A DNA stretch of 64,000 nt, from the NCBI RefSeq assembly GCF_038446955.1, contig NZ_CP151803.1, forward strand, positions 2,232,001-2,296,000, in the 5' to 3' direction. The notes under the pieces were generated by a model. That model saw nothing but the letters and a program-made list of their open reading frames with translations. It was not told where the DNA came from and ran no database searches. This DNA comes from Pedobacter sp. FW305-3-2-15-E-R2A2 (GTDB taxonomy: Bacteria; Bacteroidota; Bacteroidia; Sphingobacteriales; Sphingobacteriaceae). The translations under genes were made by a program, and so were the position numbers. Below, one piece after another: positions 49,781 to 59,700 of the stretch; position 1 is the first letter of the stretch; the number at the start of each line of letters is the position of its first letter.

Positions 49781-50659
49781 ATGAAAAAAGTCTATACTAA
49801 ACTATTCTATATTCTTCCGGTGCTGGCCTTACTGATTTTTTATGCCTGTAAACCCATAGCCTCTAAATTTAGCAGCCCTGCAGGCTATAACCTGGAGAAA
49901 CCGGATAAGTTCAACATGCCCGAAAGCCTGTTGGAAATCTCCGGCATCACTTTTTATAAAGGACAACCAGATACGGTGTATTCCATTCAGGATGAAGATG
50001 GAAAGGTGTTCCGCCAGAAATGGGACATCAAAGACCAGAAGAATGTGCGTTTTGCAGCAAAAGGGGATTACGAAGACATCGCCATCTTAAAAGAAAAGAT
50101 CTTTGTATTGAAAAGCAATGGACACCTTTTCTCTTTTCCCTTTGCGGAAGCGGTTAAAGAAGAAGCAGAAAATGTAAAACACAGTAAAGGACTGGTCCCA
50201 AAAGGAGAGTATGAAAGCTTGTATGCGGATGAAGAAAGCAGTAAGGTCTATATACTATGTAAATCTTGCCCGGTAGATAAGAAGAAGAAAACGGCAACAG
50301 GGTATGTGCTCAATTATAATTCTGAAATCGACAGCCTGATTCCGGAAAGCACTTTCAGCATTGACCTGGAGCAGATCAAAGCGATGAATCCTAAGCTTAA
50401 AGCAAGTTTAAGCCCTTCTGCATTAACCAGGAACCCGAAAACAAAAGAATGGTACATTCTCGCATCCGCCAATAAATTGCTATTGATTGCAGATGAAAAC
50501 TGGAAAGTGAAAGCGGTACACCGCCTGAGCTCTGCGCTCTACAACCAGCCGGAGGGCATAGCCTTCGACAAAGACCTGAACCTGTATATTTCGAACGAGG
50601 GAGATGAGCTGACCAATGGCAATATCCTCAAGTTTAAGTATACCGCCGCAGGCAAATAA
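49781..50659 (+). CDS. SdiA-regulated-like (YjiK) beta-propeller lipoprotein
   Basis: 292 residues. A signal segment ends in LIFYAC (Cys23), a likely lipobox. The propeller-like body shows LLEISGITFYKGQPDTVYSIQDEDGKVF, DYEDIAILKEKIFVLKSNGHLF and the C-terminal NQPEGIAFDKDLNLYISNEGD, typical of the SdiA-regulated/YjiK and esterase-like phytase group. Such propellers often bind calcium; a phosphatase activity is not evident. It lies between ppk1 and the GAF-like gene with short gaps. A phosphate-linked periplasmic role is inferred from position. Confidence 0.78.
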   Translation: MKKVYTKLFYILPVLALLIFYACKPIASKFSSPAGYNLEKPDKFNMPESLLEISGITFYKGQPDTVYSIQDEDGKVFRQKWDIKDQKNVRFAAKGDYEDIAILKEKIFVLKSNGHLFSFPFAEAVKEEAENVKHSKGLVPKGEYESLYADEESSKVYILCKSCPVDKKKKTATGYVLNYNSEIDSLIPESTFSIDLEQIKAMNPKLKASLSPSALTRNPKTKEWYILASANKLLLIADENWKVKAVHRLSSALYNQPEGIAFDKDLNLYISNEGDELTNGNILKFKYTAAGK

Positions 50660-50684
50660 TACGAAAAAATAAATAATACAACAG

Positions 50685-53045
50685 ATGCAAGCGATCACGC
50701 TGGATTTAAATAATAGTATTGTTGGAACGGGGGAAAGACCGGTTGGCACAGAAATAAAGCTGTCGCTGAGGCCTTTTATTGCCTATGTGGAGAACATGGC
50801 AAACACGGAGAAAACCGCAAAAATCAACTTTTATAAATACATTCTCGAACAGTTTAAGCAATTTCCTGAATTGCAGGAGCCGATTCCAAAGGAAAATGTC
50901 CATCGGTATAACGTGCTTTTTGAATTGATCTATACGGCATTATCGCCGATTATAAATGAAGAGAAAGAACATTTATGGGCCATCAGTACCCCATTGATGC
51001 CCTGTTTTCATTACGGAACAAATGCCTTTTATAATATACTGATGGAGCCCTCCACCTGCACCTTGAAAGCGGATTTAAGTCTGCCTTCAAAGCTGGAAAT
51101 GGAGAAGAGCCTCTTGTCGGCATTTTATAACCTGGTACTCCGCAGATTTTACAATTTCTCTCTGACAGCCAATGAGTTTACCGTTAAGTCGATCATCGAT
51201 CCGGAAACAAAACTGCCTAAGTATTACCGTTTAATTATAGATACCAGATTTCTGGACATTACCGCAAATGTGGAAATGCCGGTATACGACCTCAATATGG
51301 TGAAAGACTATATTCAGGACGAAAAAAATACCATAGACATTTTAACGAAGTTAATTCCACCGGAAATCTTTACCATAGAAGGGATTTCTATCGTGACGAT
51401 GGTAGATGTGACCGGTGAATATGTGCTGGAGTCGATCAAGAACATCATCATAGAACACCATGAATCTAAGGATGTAAACCATAGTAAAGAAATTGCTACC
51501 GCCTTAAAGACCCTCGTGGGGACTGAAAAGCTGGAGTTTGGAATGCTGCCTTATACAAAGCTGAACAATAAACTCCTGGTGAATGAAAAATCAGGTTTCT
51601 ACAGCACGCTGATTAAACTGGCCGAAGAAGATGGCTGGAAATATGAGGATGAACTGAACCTGATTGAAGAGTACCTGAGCAATCCAAGGACGATGATCTT
51701 TCCGGAAATTACCCAGGAAGATCAGGAGAAATATCCGATGCTCCGCCTCCTTTGGGCGAAAGGAATCAAGGCATATGCCCTCTTTCCTTTATATTATAAT
51801 GCGAAACTGGTGGGATGCCTGGAATTGTATACTGAAGATCCAACCCAGTTTAATGGAAGTACGCTGACGAAAATTGACCTGGCCTTCCCATTGCTGGCAC
51901 AGCTATATCAGGATATCATTACCGATTTCAATCAGGAGATCTCCGAAATTGTAACCGATAAATTTACAGCCCTGCAGCCTTCTGTGGAATGGCGTTTCCA
52001 TCAGGCAGCATACCATTACCTTCAATCGGGAGGCAAAGCGAGAAACCTGCCTGTAGAACCTGTTTTCTTTAAAGATGTACACCCTTTTTATGGAGCAGTA
52101 GACATCCGGAATTCCAGTGTGCTTCGCAATATGGCGATTAGAAAAGACTTATATGTCCATTTCGAAATCCTGGAAAAAACACTGGATGCAGTGAAGGAAA
52201 AGGTTTGTCAGATGCCGGATGAGGACATTCCACCACAATATCAGATCTGGAATAAAGAACAGTTTGAAGACCTTTCTGACCGCGAGATCCTGAAGACGGA
52301 AGACTACCTGCAGCGCCAGATTCCATATGCACTGACCCATTTAATGGAAACTTATCCGGAGCTGACCGAAACCGTAGACGAGTATTTCAAGCTCACCGCG
52401 ATTGATGGAAAAAGCTACGAACACAGGGACCGGTATGAAAAAAGCCTTCAGATGATTAACCTGGCAGTAACCAGGCATTTGGATGAGTTTAACAGAGAAA
52501 TTCAACGCATTTACCCTTGCTATTTTGAAAAATTCAGAACAGATGGGGTAGAGTTTGACATTTACCTGGGCCCTTCAATTGCACCGGATCAGGAGTTTTC
52601 GGAGGAGATCCTCCATGAATTCCGCCTGAAACAATTGAAAGTCCTGGCAGAAGTGGCACAGACGACCTTTAGTCTGGCGCCTTATTTCTCCCTGCCACTG
52701 GAAACGACACAGCTGATCTTTGTCTATGAAAAATTGATAGACATCAGTTTCAGGATCGATGAACAACGTTTCGATGTGGAAGGAAGTTATAATATCCGCT
52801 ATCAGATGGTCAAAAAACGGATCGATAAAGCACATATTAAAGATACGATGGAGCGGATTACCCAGCCCGGAAAGATTGCAATTGTGTATTTTAATAGCTG
52901 GGAAGCACATGAATATGTAGGATATATTAAAACTCTTCAGGATATTGGTCTTTTAAATGACGATCTTGAGTATCTTGATATTGAAGAACTACAAGGAGTA
53001 GAAGGATTAAAGGCCCTTAGAATAGGGGTAACGCTTAAACATTAA
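50685..53045 (+). CDS. Large cytoplasmic protein with a GAF-like domain
   Basis: 786 residues, no signal or membrane helix. The centre (about 310-430: FGMLPYTKLNNKLLV, KGIKAYALFPLYYNAKLVGCLELYTEDP) reads like a GAF sensor domain. Flanking parts are helical with no motif I recognise. It is found in my experience as a GAF domain protein of Bacteroidota without known function. It starts 25 bp after the propeller lipoprotein and ends 8 bp before the outer-membrane kinase-like gene, so it belongs to the polyphosphate operon. It might sense a nucleotide or small ligand and control a partner. Confidence 0.65.
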   Translation: MQAITLDLNNSIVGTGERPVGTEIKLSLRPFIAYVENMANTEKTAKINFYKYILEQFKQFPELQEPIPKENVHRYNVLFELIYTALSPIINEEKEHLWAISTPLMPCFHYGTNAFYNILMEPSTCTLKADLSLPSKLEMEKSLLSAFYNLVLRRFYNFSLTANEFTVKSIIDPETKLPKYYRLIIDTRFLDITANVEMPVYDLNMVKDYIQDEKNTIDILTKLIPPEIFTIEGISIVTMVDVTGEYVLESIKNIIIEHHESKDVNHSKEIATALKTLVGTEKLEFGMLPYTKLNNKLLVNEKSGFYSTLIKLAEEDGWKYEDELNLIEEYLSNPRTMIFPEITQEDQEKYPMLRLLWAKGIKAYALFPLYYNAKLVGCLELYTEDPTQFNGSTLTKIDLAFPLLAQLYQDIITDFNQEISEIVTDKFTALQPSVEWRFHQAAYHYLQSGGKARNLPVEPVFFKDVHPFYGAVDIRNSSVLRNMAIRKDLYVHFEILEKTLDAVKEKVCQMPDEDIPPQYQIWNKEQFEDLSDREILKTEDYLQRQIPYALTHLMETYPELTETVDEYFKLTAIDGKSYEHRDRYEKSLQMINLAVTRHLDEFNREIQRIYPCYFEKFRTDGVEFDIYLGPSIAPDQEFSEEILHEFRLKQLKVLAEVAQTTFSLAPYFSLPLETTQLIFVYEKLIDISFRIDEQRFDVEGSYNIRYQMVKKRIDKAHIKDTMERITQPGKIAIVYFNSWEAHEYVGYIKTLQDIGLLNDDLEYLDIEELQGVEGLKALRIGVTLKH

Positions 53046-53053
53046 CATCAACC

Positions 53054-55669
53054 ATGCGTTTTAAAAAGGAGCTGCAAGCGGCATTATTAGTAAACCTGGC
53101 TCTTGTAGCCATTCCTTCGCTTGGCATCGCACAAAATGCGGGTAAAGCGGACTCAATTACAGTGGCTATTGCGCCTGAATATGATAAAGTAAGTAGCTTT
53201 CACCGCTTCTGGCTGGGAGAAAGCTACCGTAAAATATGGGCTACACCGGTAAAGCTCCGCATCATGGACCTTCAGAAAGAAAAAGGAGGGCTCACCATTA
53301 CCAAGCTTGGTGGGGGAATGCAAACCCGATCGCTGCGTCTAAAAGATGCTTCGGGCAAAGAATGGGTCTTGAGAACCGTTCAGAAATATGCCGATAGAAG
53401 TCTGCCGGAAAACCTGAGGGCTACCATTGCAAAGGACATTACTCAGGATCAGGTTTCTACCAACCATCCTTTTGCTTCCCTGATCGTTCCAACACTGGCC
53501 GGAGCACTCGACCTGGCCCATGCAAAACCGGAAATCGTATACGTAGGTGATGATCCCGGACTGGGTGAATACCGGAAAGACTTCGCCAATGCAGCATACG
53601 TATTTGAAGAAAGATCTCCTTTTGAAGAGAAAACCGACAATACAGAAAAAGCACAAAAGAAGATTCTTAAAGATAATGATACCCATGCAGATCAGAAAAT
53701 GACCCTTAGGGCCCGTTTACTGGATTTCTTATTGGGAGACTGGGACAGGCATGAAGACAATTGGCGCTGGTCTGTAGACAAAACCGTCGATGGTACAACC
53801 TATAGTCCCGTTCCCAGAGACCGTGACAAAGTATTTTATAAAACTTCAGGGGTATTCCCATGGGTATTGACCCATCAATGGCTGAAATCGCATTTACAAC
53901 CTTACTCCCCAACGATCAGAGATGTGGAGCATTGGAACTTTAATGAACGGTATTTTGACCGCTTCTTTTTAAATGAACTGACGGAACAGGATTGGAAAGA
54001 ACAGGTGAAACTGGTACAGTCTAAAATGACCGATGAACTGATCGCTAAATCTTTCAGGGAGATGCCGGAGCCGATATTTAAACAATGTGGCGCAGAGCTG
54101 ATTGGTAATTTTACGTCAAGGAGAGACCAGTTGGAAACCCTGGCGCTGAAATATTACCGCTTCTTGTCCATTAATGTAGATGTTCCCGGATCAGATAAGA
54201 CCGAATATTTTGAGGTGAAACATCTGGAAGATGGCATGGTCAGACTGCATGTTTACAACATTAAGAAGGATGGCACTAAAGGCCGCCTGTTCTTTGACCG
54301 GACTTTCGATCCGCAGGTGACTAAGGAAATCAGGTTGTTCGGATTGGGAGGAAAAGATGTTTTTGAGGTGCATGGCAAAGCCAATTCCCCGATAAAAGTA
54401 AGAATGATCGGTGGAGATGAGGAAGATCAGTTTAAAGTAGCAGAAAATGTAAGCAATAAATCAGGACTATTCATTTACGACCGTAAGGATGAAATAAACC
54501 AGCTCCCGGAGCAAGGATTTGCGAAACTCAGACTGGCAAAAGATACCGCCGTAAACCAGTTTAATAAAACCGGTTTTCTGTACGACAGATCCGGGATCTT
54601 GTTTGACCTGAACTATAATATTGATCAGGGGGTACAGATTGGATTGGGTTATATTATAGAGAAACAGGGGTTTAGAAAAGCACCTTATGCCTCTAAACAA
54701 GAGATTTGGGCCCATTACTCTACCGGAAGGAAGTCTTTTATCCTGGATTATGCAGGTGATTTTAAGAAAGCAATCGGTAACAATGACCTTAAGGTAACGG
54801 TCAACATGTTGGGGCCTAACAATCTAAGTAACTTCTTTGGTTTGGGGAACAATACCGACTATGTAAAGGATCAGGAAGATGATCATCATGAGGAGGAGAA
54901 TGATAAAGAAGACGGGATTTCTTATTATCGGAACCGTTATAATTATCTAAATGCCAATATTAAACTCAAAAGAGATCTCGATAAATTCTGGAGCGTAGAA
55001 GGGGGATTACTGCTGTCTTATTATGCCAGTGAGCGTTCAGAGAATGACGAACGCTTTCTCTTTGATTATGACCTGGCCAATCCCGGACAAGATGTTTTTT
55101 CTAACCGCTTCTATGCCGGATTAACCGCCGGATGGTCTTACGATACAAGGGATAATATCGCCATTCCTAAAAAAGGCGTTTTTTGGAAAACCACACTTTC
55201 GGCTCAACAACGGGTAACCGGTGATGATCAGCGCTATGGGATCGTCACGTCGGAGTTTCGTTTTTATCTTAACCCGGGGAAATCTGGATTGGTGATCGCC
55301 AACAGGATTGGTGGAGGAACCACAGTAGGGAATCCTGCATTTTTTCAGAATATTCAACTGGGAGGGGTAAATAGCCTTCGCGGATTCAACAGCAGGAGGT
55401 TTACAGGCCGTACAGGGGCTTATCATAACCTGGACCTGCGACTAAAACTATTCAATTTTACCTCTTACCTGGTTCCAGGAACAGTAGGAATGATCGGTTT
55501 TAACGATGTAGGCCGGGTTTGGCAACCCGGAGAATCCAGCGGCAGATGGCACCATGGTTATGGTGGTGGTCTGTACATTATGCCGGGAGATCAGATCCTG
55601 ATTCAGGGAACAGTAGGCTTCTCTAAGGAAGCAACAATGCCTTATTTCTCCGTAGGTTTTAACTTTTAA
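53054..55669 (+). CDS. Omp85/BamA-type outer-membrane protein with kinase-like N-terminal domain
   Basis: 871 residues. The signal peptide ends near GIAQ (about 27). Residues about 80-400 resemble atypical kinases: a Gly-rich segment KLGGGMQTRSLRL, a strand KEWVLRTVQK, a catalytic-loop-like GDWDRHEDNWRW (229-239) and a metal-loop-like PVPRDRDKVF (252-261). This is the D-R-H-x-x-N and D arrangement seen in HipA, PI4K-II and Fam20-type kinases. From about 560 a 16-strand-type barrel follows with the Omp85 signature GGVNSLRGFNSRRFTGRTGAY, ending FSVGFNF. It is part of the ppk1 operon. Barrel family is firm; kinase likeness is an inference. Confidence 0.78.
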   Translation: MRFKKELQAALLVNLALVAIPSLGIAQNAGKADSITVAIAPEYDKVSSFHRFWLGESYRKIWATPVKLRIMDLQKEKGGLTITKLGGGMQTRSLRLKDASGKEWVLRTVQKYADRSLPENLRATIAKDITQDQVSTNHPFASLIVPTLAGALDLAHAKPEIVYVGDDPGLGEYRKDFANAAYVFEERSPFEEKTDNTEKAQKKILKDNDTHADQKMTLRARLLDFLLGDWDRHEDNWRWSVDKTVDGTTYSPVPRDRDKVFYKTSGVFPWVLTHQWLKSHLQPYSPTIRDVEHWNFNERYFDRFFLNELTEQDWKEQVKLVQSKMTDELIAKSFREMPEPIFKQCGAELIGNFTSRRDQLETLALKYYRFLSINVDVPGSDKTEYFEVKHLEDGMVRLHVYNIKKDGTKGRLFFDRTFDPQVTKEIRLFGLGGKDVFEVHGKANSPIKVRMIGGDEEDQFKVAENVSNKSGLFIYDRKDEINQLPEQGFAKLRLAKDTAVNQFNKTGFLYDRSGILFDLNYNIDQGVQIGLGYIIEKQGFRKAPYASKQEIWAHYSTGRKSFILDYAGDFKKAIGNNDLKVTVNMLGPNNLSNFFGLGNNTDYVKDQEDDHHEEENDKEDGISYYRNRYNYLNANIKLKRDLDKFWSVEGGLLLSYYASERSENDERFLFDYDLANPGQDVFSNRFYAGLTAGWSYDTRDNIAIPKKGVFWKTTLSAQQRVTGDDQRYGIVTSEFRFYLNPGKSGLVIANRIGGGTTVGNPAFFQNIQLGGVNSLRGFNSRRFTGRTGAYHNLDLRLKLFNFTSYLVPGTVGMIGFNDVGRVWQPGESSGRWHHGYGGGLYIMPGDQILIQGTVGFSKEATMPYFSVGFNF

Positions 55670-55717
55670 ACTAAAATCTTCCAGAAAACGTTCTATCATT
55701 ACAAATTATATCATCAA

Positions 55718-56386
55718 ATGAGACTATTAAAAAGCTTTTTGCCCGTTACTTTATTGTTACTCAGCACACAAGTGGTGAGCGCGCAATTTAAATTGCCGAC
55801 ACTTCCTTATGCTACCAATGCATTGGAACCTGCTATCGATAAACAAACGATGGAAATTCATCATGGTAAACACCATGCTGCCTATGTAAATAACCTGAAT
55901 GCTGCCTTAAAGGGTGCTTCCGCTGAAGGAAAGTCGCTTGCAGACCTGCTTGCTCAGGTATCTAAGTATCCTGCTGTAATTAGAAATAATGCAGGTGGAC
56001 ATTTTAACCACAGCCTGTTTTGGTTGGTCATGGCACCCAAGCCTAAACCTGTTTCTCCGGCGTTTTTGAAAGAAATTAATGGTGCCTTTGGTACTATGGA
56101 TAAGTTTAAAGCCGCCTTTGCAGATTCTGCAGCGAAAAGATTTGGCTCAGGATGGGCATGGCTGATTGTTCAGAATGGAAAATTGAAAATTACCACTACT
56201 GGAAATCAGGACAATCCTTTGATGGATGTAGTGGCGGAGAAAGGGAAACCAATTCTCGCACTGGATGTTTGGGAACATGCTTATTATTTGAAATATCAGA
56301 ATAAACGCCCGGATTATATTAATGCATGGTGGACTGTGGTCAACTGGGCAGAGGTGGAGAGAAGGTTTAATGAAGTGAAAAAGTAA
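55718..56386 (+). CDS. Exported superoxide dismutase (Mn or Fe/Mn type)
   Basis: 222 residues with a signal peptide ([23 protein letters not shown]), so periplasmic. Metal ligands: His48 (MEIHHGKHH), His98 ([10 protein letters not shown]), Asp183 and His187 (DVWEHAYY). The Gln in NQDNPLM (Q164) is the MnSOD-type position, so manganese or cambialistic use is likelier than strict FeSOD. It converts superoxide to peroxide and oxygen. It lies 48 bp after the Omp85 gene and may be the last gene of the polyphosphate unit. Confidence 0.94.
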   Translation: MRLLKSFLPVTLLLLSTQVVSAQFKLPTLPYATNALEPAIDKQTMEIHHGKHHAAYVNNLNAALKGASAEGKSLADLLAQVSKYPAVIRNNAGGHFNHSLFWLVMAPKPKPVSPAFLKEINGAFGTMDKFKAAFADSAAKRFGSGWAWLIVQNGKLKITTTGNQDNPLMDVVAEKGKPILALDVWEHAYYLKYQNKRPDYINAWWTVVNWAEVERRFNEVKK

Positions 56387-56394
56387 GCATATCT

Positions 56395-56565
56395 GTTCGC
56401 AGACTGAAATCCATGCCCTGAAAAAGGGCAGGTATTTCTAGGCCTGCTCACAGAACGCATACTTTTTCTTGCGCCAAACCTGGATAATGTATAAAGGAGA
56501 GCGTATATAAAGGATTATTTAAGGGACAATATTTTAAGCCGTATCATTTAGATACGGCTTTTTTT
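56395..56565 (+). ncRNA. Structured noncoding stretch ending in a strong terminator
   Basis: About 170 nt with two mutually exclusive hairpins, TGCCCT/AGGGCA (56414-56430) and GCAGG/CCTGC (about 56428-56447), and a final perfect terminator (listed separately). No ORF with a credible start is seen. It could be the long 3' UTR of sod, or a small RNA processed from it. No known RNA family recognised. Confidence 0.3.
56536..56565 (+). terminator. Strong terminator before the second Sus locus
   Basis: AAGCCGTATC (56536-56545), loop ATTTA, GATACGGCTT (56551-56560), T-run to 56565. Confidence 0.92.
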
Positions 56566-56607
56566 ATGCGCTGAATACAAGGTTGTTGGGGCTTCCTGAA
56601 ATAAAAT

Positions 56608-56637
56608 TTGGGAAGTGTAAAAATGTTTATATGTTTG
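56608..56637 (+). promoter_or_regulatory. Promoter of the second susC
   Basis: TTG (56608-56610), 19-bp spacer, TATGTTTG (56630-56637): an exact Bacteroidota -33/-7 promoter. Predicted start near 56642, giving a leader of about 86 nt. Confidence 0.7.
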
Positions 56638-56649
56638 TGTTAAACTAGA

Positions 56650-56674
56650 ACAGTATAGAATAGTACGGTACTGT
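56650..56674 (+). promoter_or_regulatory. Palindromic candidate operator in the second susC leader
   Basis: AGTAC-G-GTACT (56662-56672) is a perfect palindrome, and the outer ACAGTA (56650-56655) pairs with TACTGT (56669-56674). It lies just downstream of the predicted start, where the local GntR-type regulator could repress. Confidence 0.5.
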
Positions 56675-56727
56675 AAGTTTTCAACCAAAATATAAACCAG
56701 AATATAAACCAAACCAACTAATCAAAA

Positions 56728-59700
56728 ATGCGTATGAAATTAAAATTGACCCTTAAAGTATTAATGCTATGCGCTGTATGTGGAGGACAGGTGGGGATGA
56801 CCAATGTAGTCAATGCCCAGTCTGTGCTGAAAACAACAGCGCGCGTAACGGGAAAGGTAACAGACGAAACAGGTGGGGGACTGCCGGGAGTTTCAGTTAC
56901 AGTTAAAGGAACAGGGGCTGCTGTTTCTTCTGATGGATCAGGAAATTATAGCATCAATGTTTCCGGGAAAGGAGTATTGGTGTTTTCATTTACAGGGTAT
57001 ATCACCCGGGAAGTTACTGTAAATGAAGGTTCAAAAGTTAATGTACAGCTTCAGGTAGATCAAAAGGTATTGGAAGAGATTGTCGTGGTGGGATATGGCC
57101 AGCAGAAAAAGGTAACGGTAACCGGATCCGTTGCAACCTTGAAGGGGGATGTTTTGAGACAAAGTCCTGCGGCCAATCTGAGTAATGCCATTGCAGGCCG
57201 TATTCCTGGGGTAATTGCCTCCAACCGATCTGGGGAACCTGGCAATGATTTTTCTACTTTGCTGATTCGGGGTAAGGGAACATTGAACGACAATAGTCCG
57301 CTGATTGTGATCGATGGAGTAGCCAACAGAGGGGCATTTGAAAGGATCAATCCCGATGATGTGGAAAGCATTACCGTGCTGAAGGATGCTTCTGCCGCGA
57401 TTTACGGTGCTCAGGCCGCCAATGGTGTGATTCTGATTACGACCAAAAGAGGGAAACTTGGGAAACCAACGGTTACTTATACCGGAAGTTATGGCTTTAC
57501 TCAGCCTACACAATTGCCGAAATTGGTGGATGCCGGACAGTATGCCACTTATATCAACGAGGTAAACGACCGCCTCGGACAGCCGCATCAGTATTCAGAT
57601 GCAGATGTACAGAAATATAAAGACGGAACCGATCCACTGAATTTTCCCAATACAGACTGGTACGATGCGGTATTAAAGGATTTTTCTCCGCAAACCCGTC
57701 ATGCCATTAGTTTAAGTGGTGGGAGCGAAAAGATCGACCATTTTATTTCCGGAGAGTACCTGAATCAGGATGGGATCTTTCACAAATCTGCCACGAAATA
57801 CAAACAATACAACCTGCGCTCCAACGTCAGTTCTCAGGTGAGCGATCACCTGAAGCTGTCCTTGAATGTTGCAGGAAGGATCGAAGACAGGCGTTATTCT
57901 AACTACAGCAGCGGGACGATCTTTGCAGAGGTACTTTCTGCTTATCCGACCTTGCCCGCTTATTATCCAAATGGCCTTCCCGGACCAGGCCTTGCCGGTG
58001 GACGTAATCCGGTGTTAATGGCTTCAGGGGCGACAGGTTATAATAAAACGAAGGATTATTCCTTGATCTCCGATGCCTCTTTTAACCTTAAAATGCCATA
58101 TATCACGCAGGGCTTATACCTTTCCGGACTTGCTGCTTTTGATTTCCGCTTTCGCAACGGTAAGAAATTATATGACAATTGGGATGCCTTCCGCTATAAT
58201 AAGAACACGCAGGAATATGTGAACCTGAGGGATACAGAAGGACCAATTAACCTGAATGAAGATTTTAGGAACTACCAACTCTCGACCTACAACCTGAAAC
58301 TGGGGTATGAAAGGAGTTTTGGCAGACATCAGGTGACGGCTTTCGCGGCATTTGAGCAAAGCGAAAACTATGATGAAGGGATCAGTGCCTACCGTACAGG
58401 TTATTTAAGCAGCAAAATTGATCAGATATTTATAGGTGGGGATAAAGACAAGAACAATGGCAGTGTGGCTTCGCAATCTGCACGCAGAAACTTCTTTGGC
58501 CGCTTTACCTACAGTTATAAGGAAAGGTATCTTGCAGAGTTTATTCTGCGTCATGATGGCTCTTTTAACTTTCCTAAAGGTAAACAATGGGGCACTTTTC
58601 CAGGACTTTCCCTGGGATGGAGGATCTCCGAAGAGGACTTCTTTAAGCACAATGTCAGCTTTGTAAACCAGTTGAAACTGAAGGCTTCATGGGGTAAACT
58701 CGGAAATGATAAAATTGCACCTTACCAGAATTTACAACAATATAACCTGGATGGGGGCTTTTATTTTGGACCGGATAGCGAGAAACAGCAGGGCTTGTCG
58801 GCAGGTGTGGCACCCAATCCCGGAATCACCTGGGAGGTCGTAAATAATACCAATGTGGGGATCGAGTCTTCCTTTTTTAACGGGGATCTGAATTTCAATG
58901 CAGACTATTTTGTCTCTAAACGTAACCGCATCCTCATTGCCCGGAATGCTTCCGTTCCTTCAAGTACAGGGCTAACAGGTAAATTACCTGCAGAAAATAT
59001 CGGAAAAGTAAACAACAGGGGTTTTGAGTTGGAATTGACGTACCGGCATGCTGTCAATAAGGATTTCTCTTATCAGCTTGGTGGAAATTATACCTTCACG
59101 AAGAACAAAGTCGTGTTTATGGATGAGGCCGCCAATGTACCGGAATGGCAAAAAGTTCAGGGTCATGCCATGGATTCCTGGCTGGTATACCAGACGGATG
59201 GGATCTACAGCACACAGGCGGAGATCGACAATTCTGTACATTTGGCAGGTACTAAGCCCGGAGATATCCGCTATCAGGACATCAATGGAGATCAGAAAAT
59301 CACTTCTGACGATAGGATTCGCATATTTGAAAGCCCGACACCCAGCAGTGTATTCGCCTTTACTGCCGGATTTCAGTACAAAGGAATTGGGCTGGACATC
59401 CTCCTGCAAGGTCAGGGAAAGGCCCGGCAGTTGATTTTGCCACAACAGGGCAATGCCATCACGCCTCCTGTTTGGTTGTTCGAAGACCGCTGGAGTGTCA
59501 ATAATCCAGGAGGAAAATATCCTGCTTCATTTGACCGTAATGATGCGATAAATAACCGGTATTCTGACTTCTGGCTGCGCAATGCGGCATTTCTAAGGCT
59601 CAAAAATGTAGAACTCTCTTATACTCTTCCTAAAGAGCTGACCTACAGGTTAAGCCTGCAGCACCTGCGTGTCTTCCTGAATGGCAGTAACCTGTTCGTA

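Noticed and set aside
57031..57588. 185-residue minus-strand ORF within the second susC
   Set aside because: Opposite the conserved plug domain; composition without domain signal.
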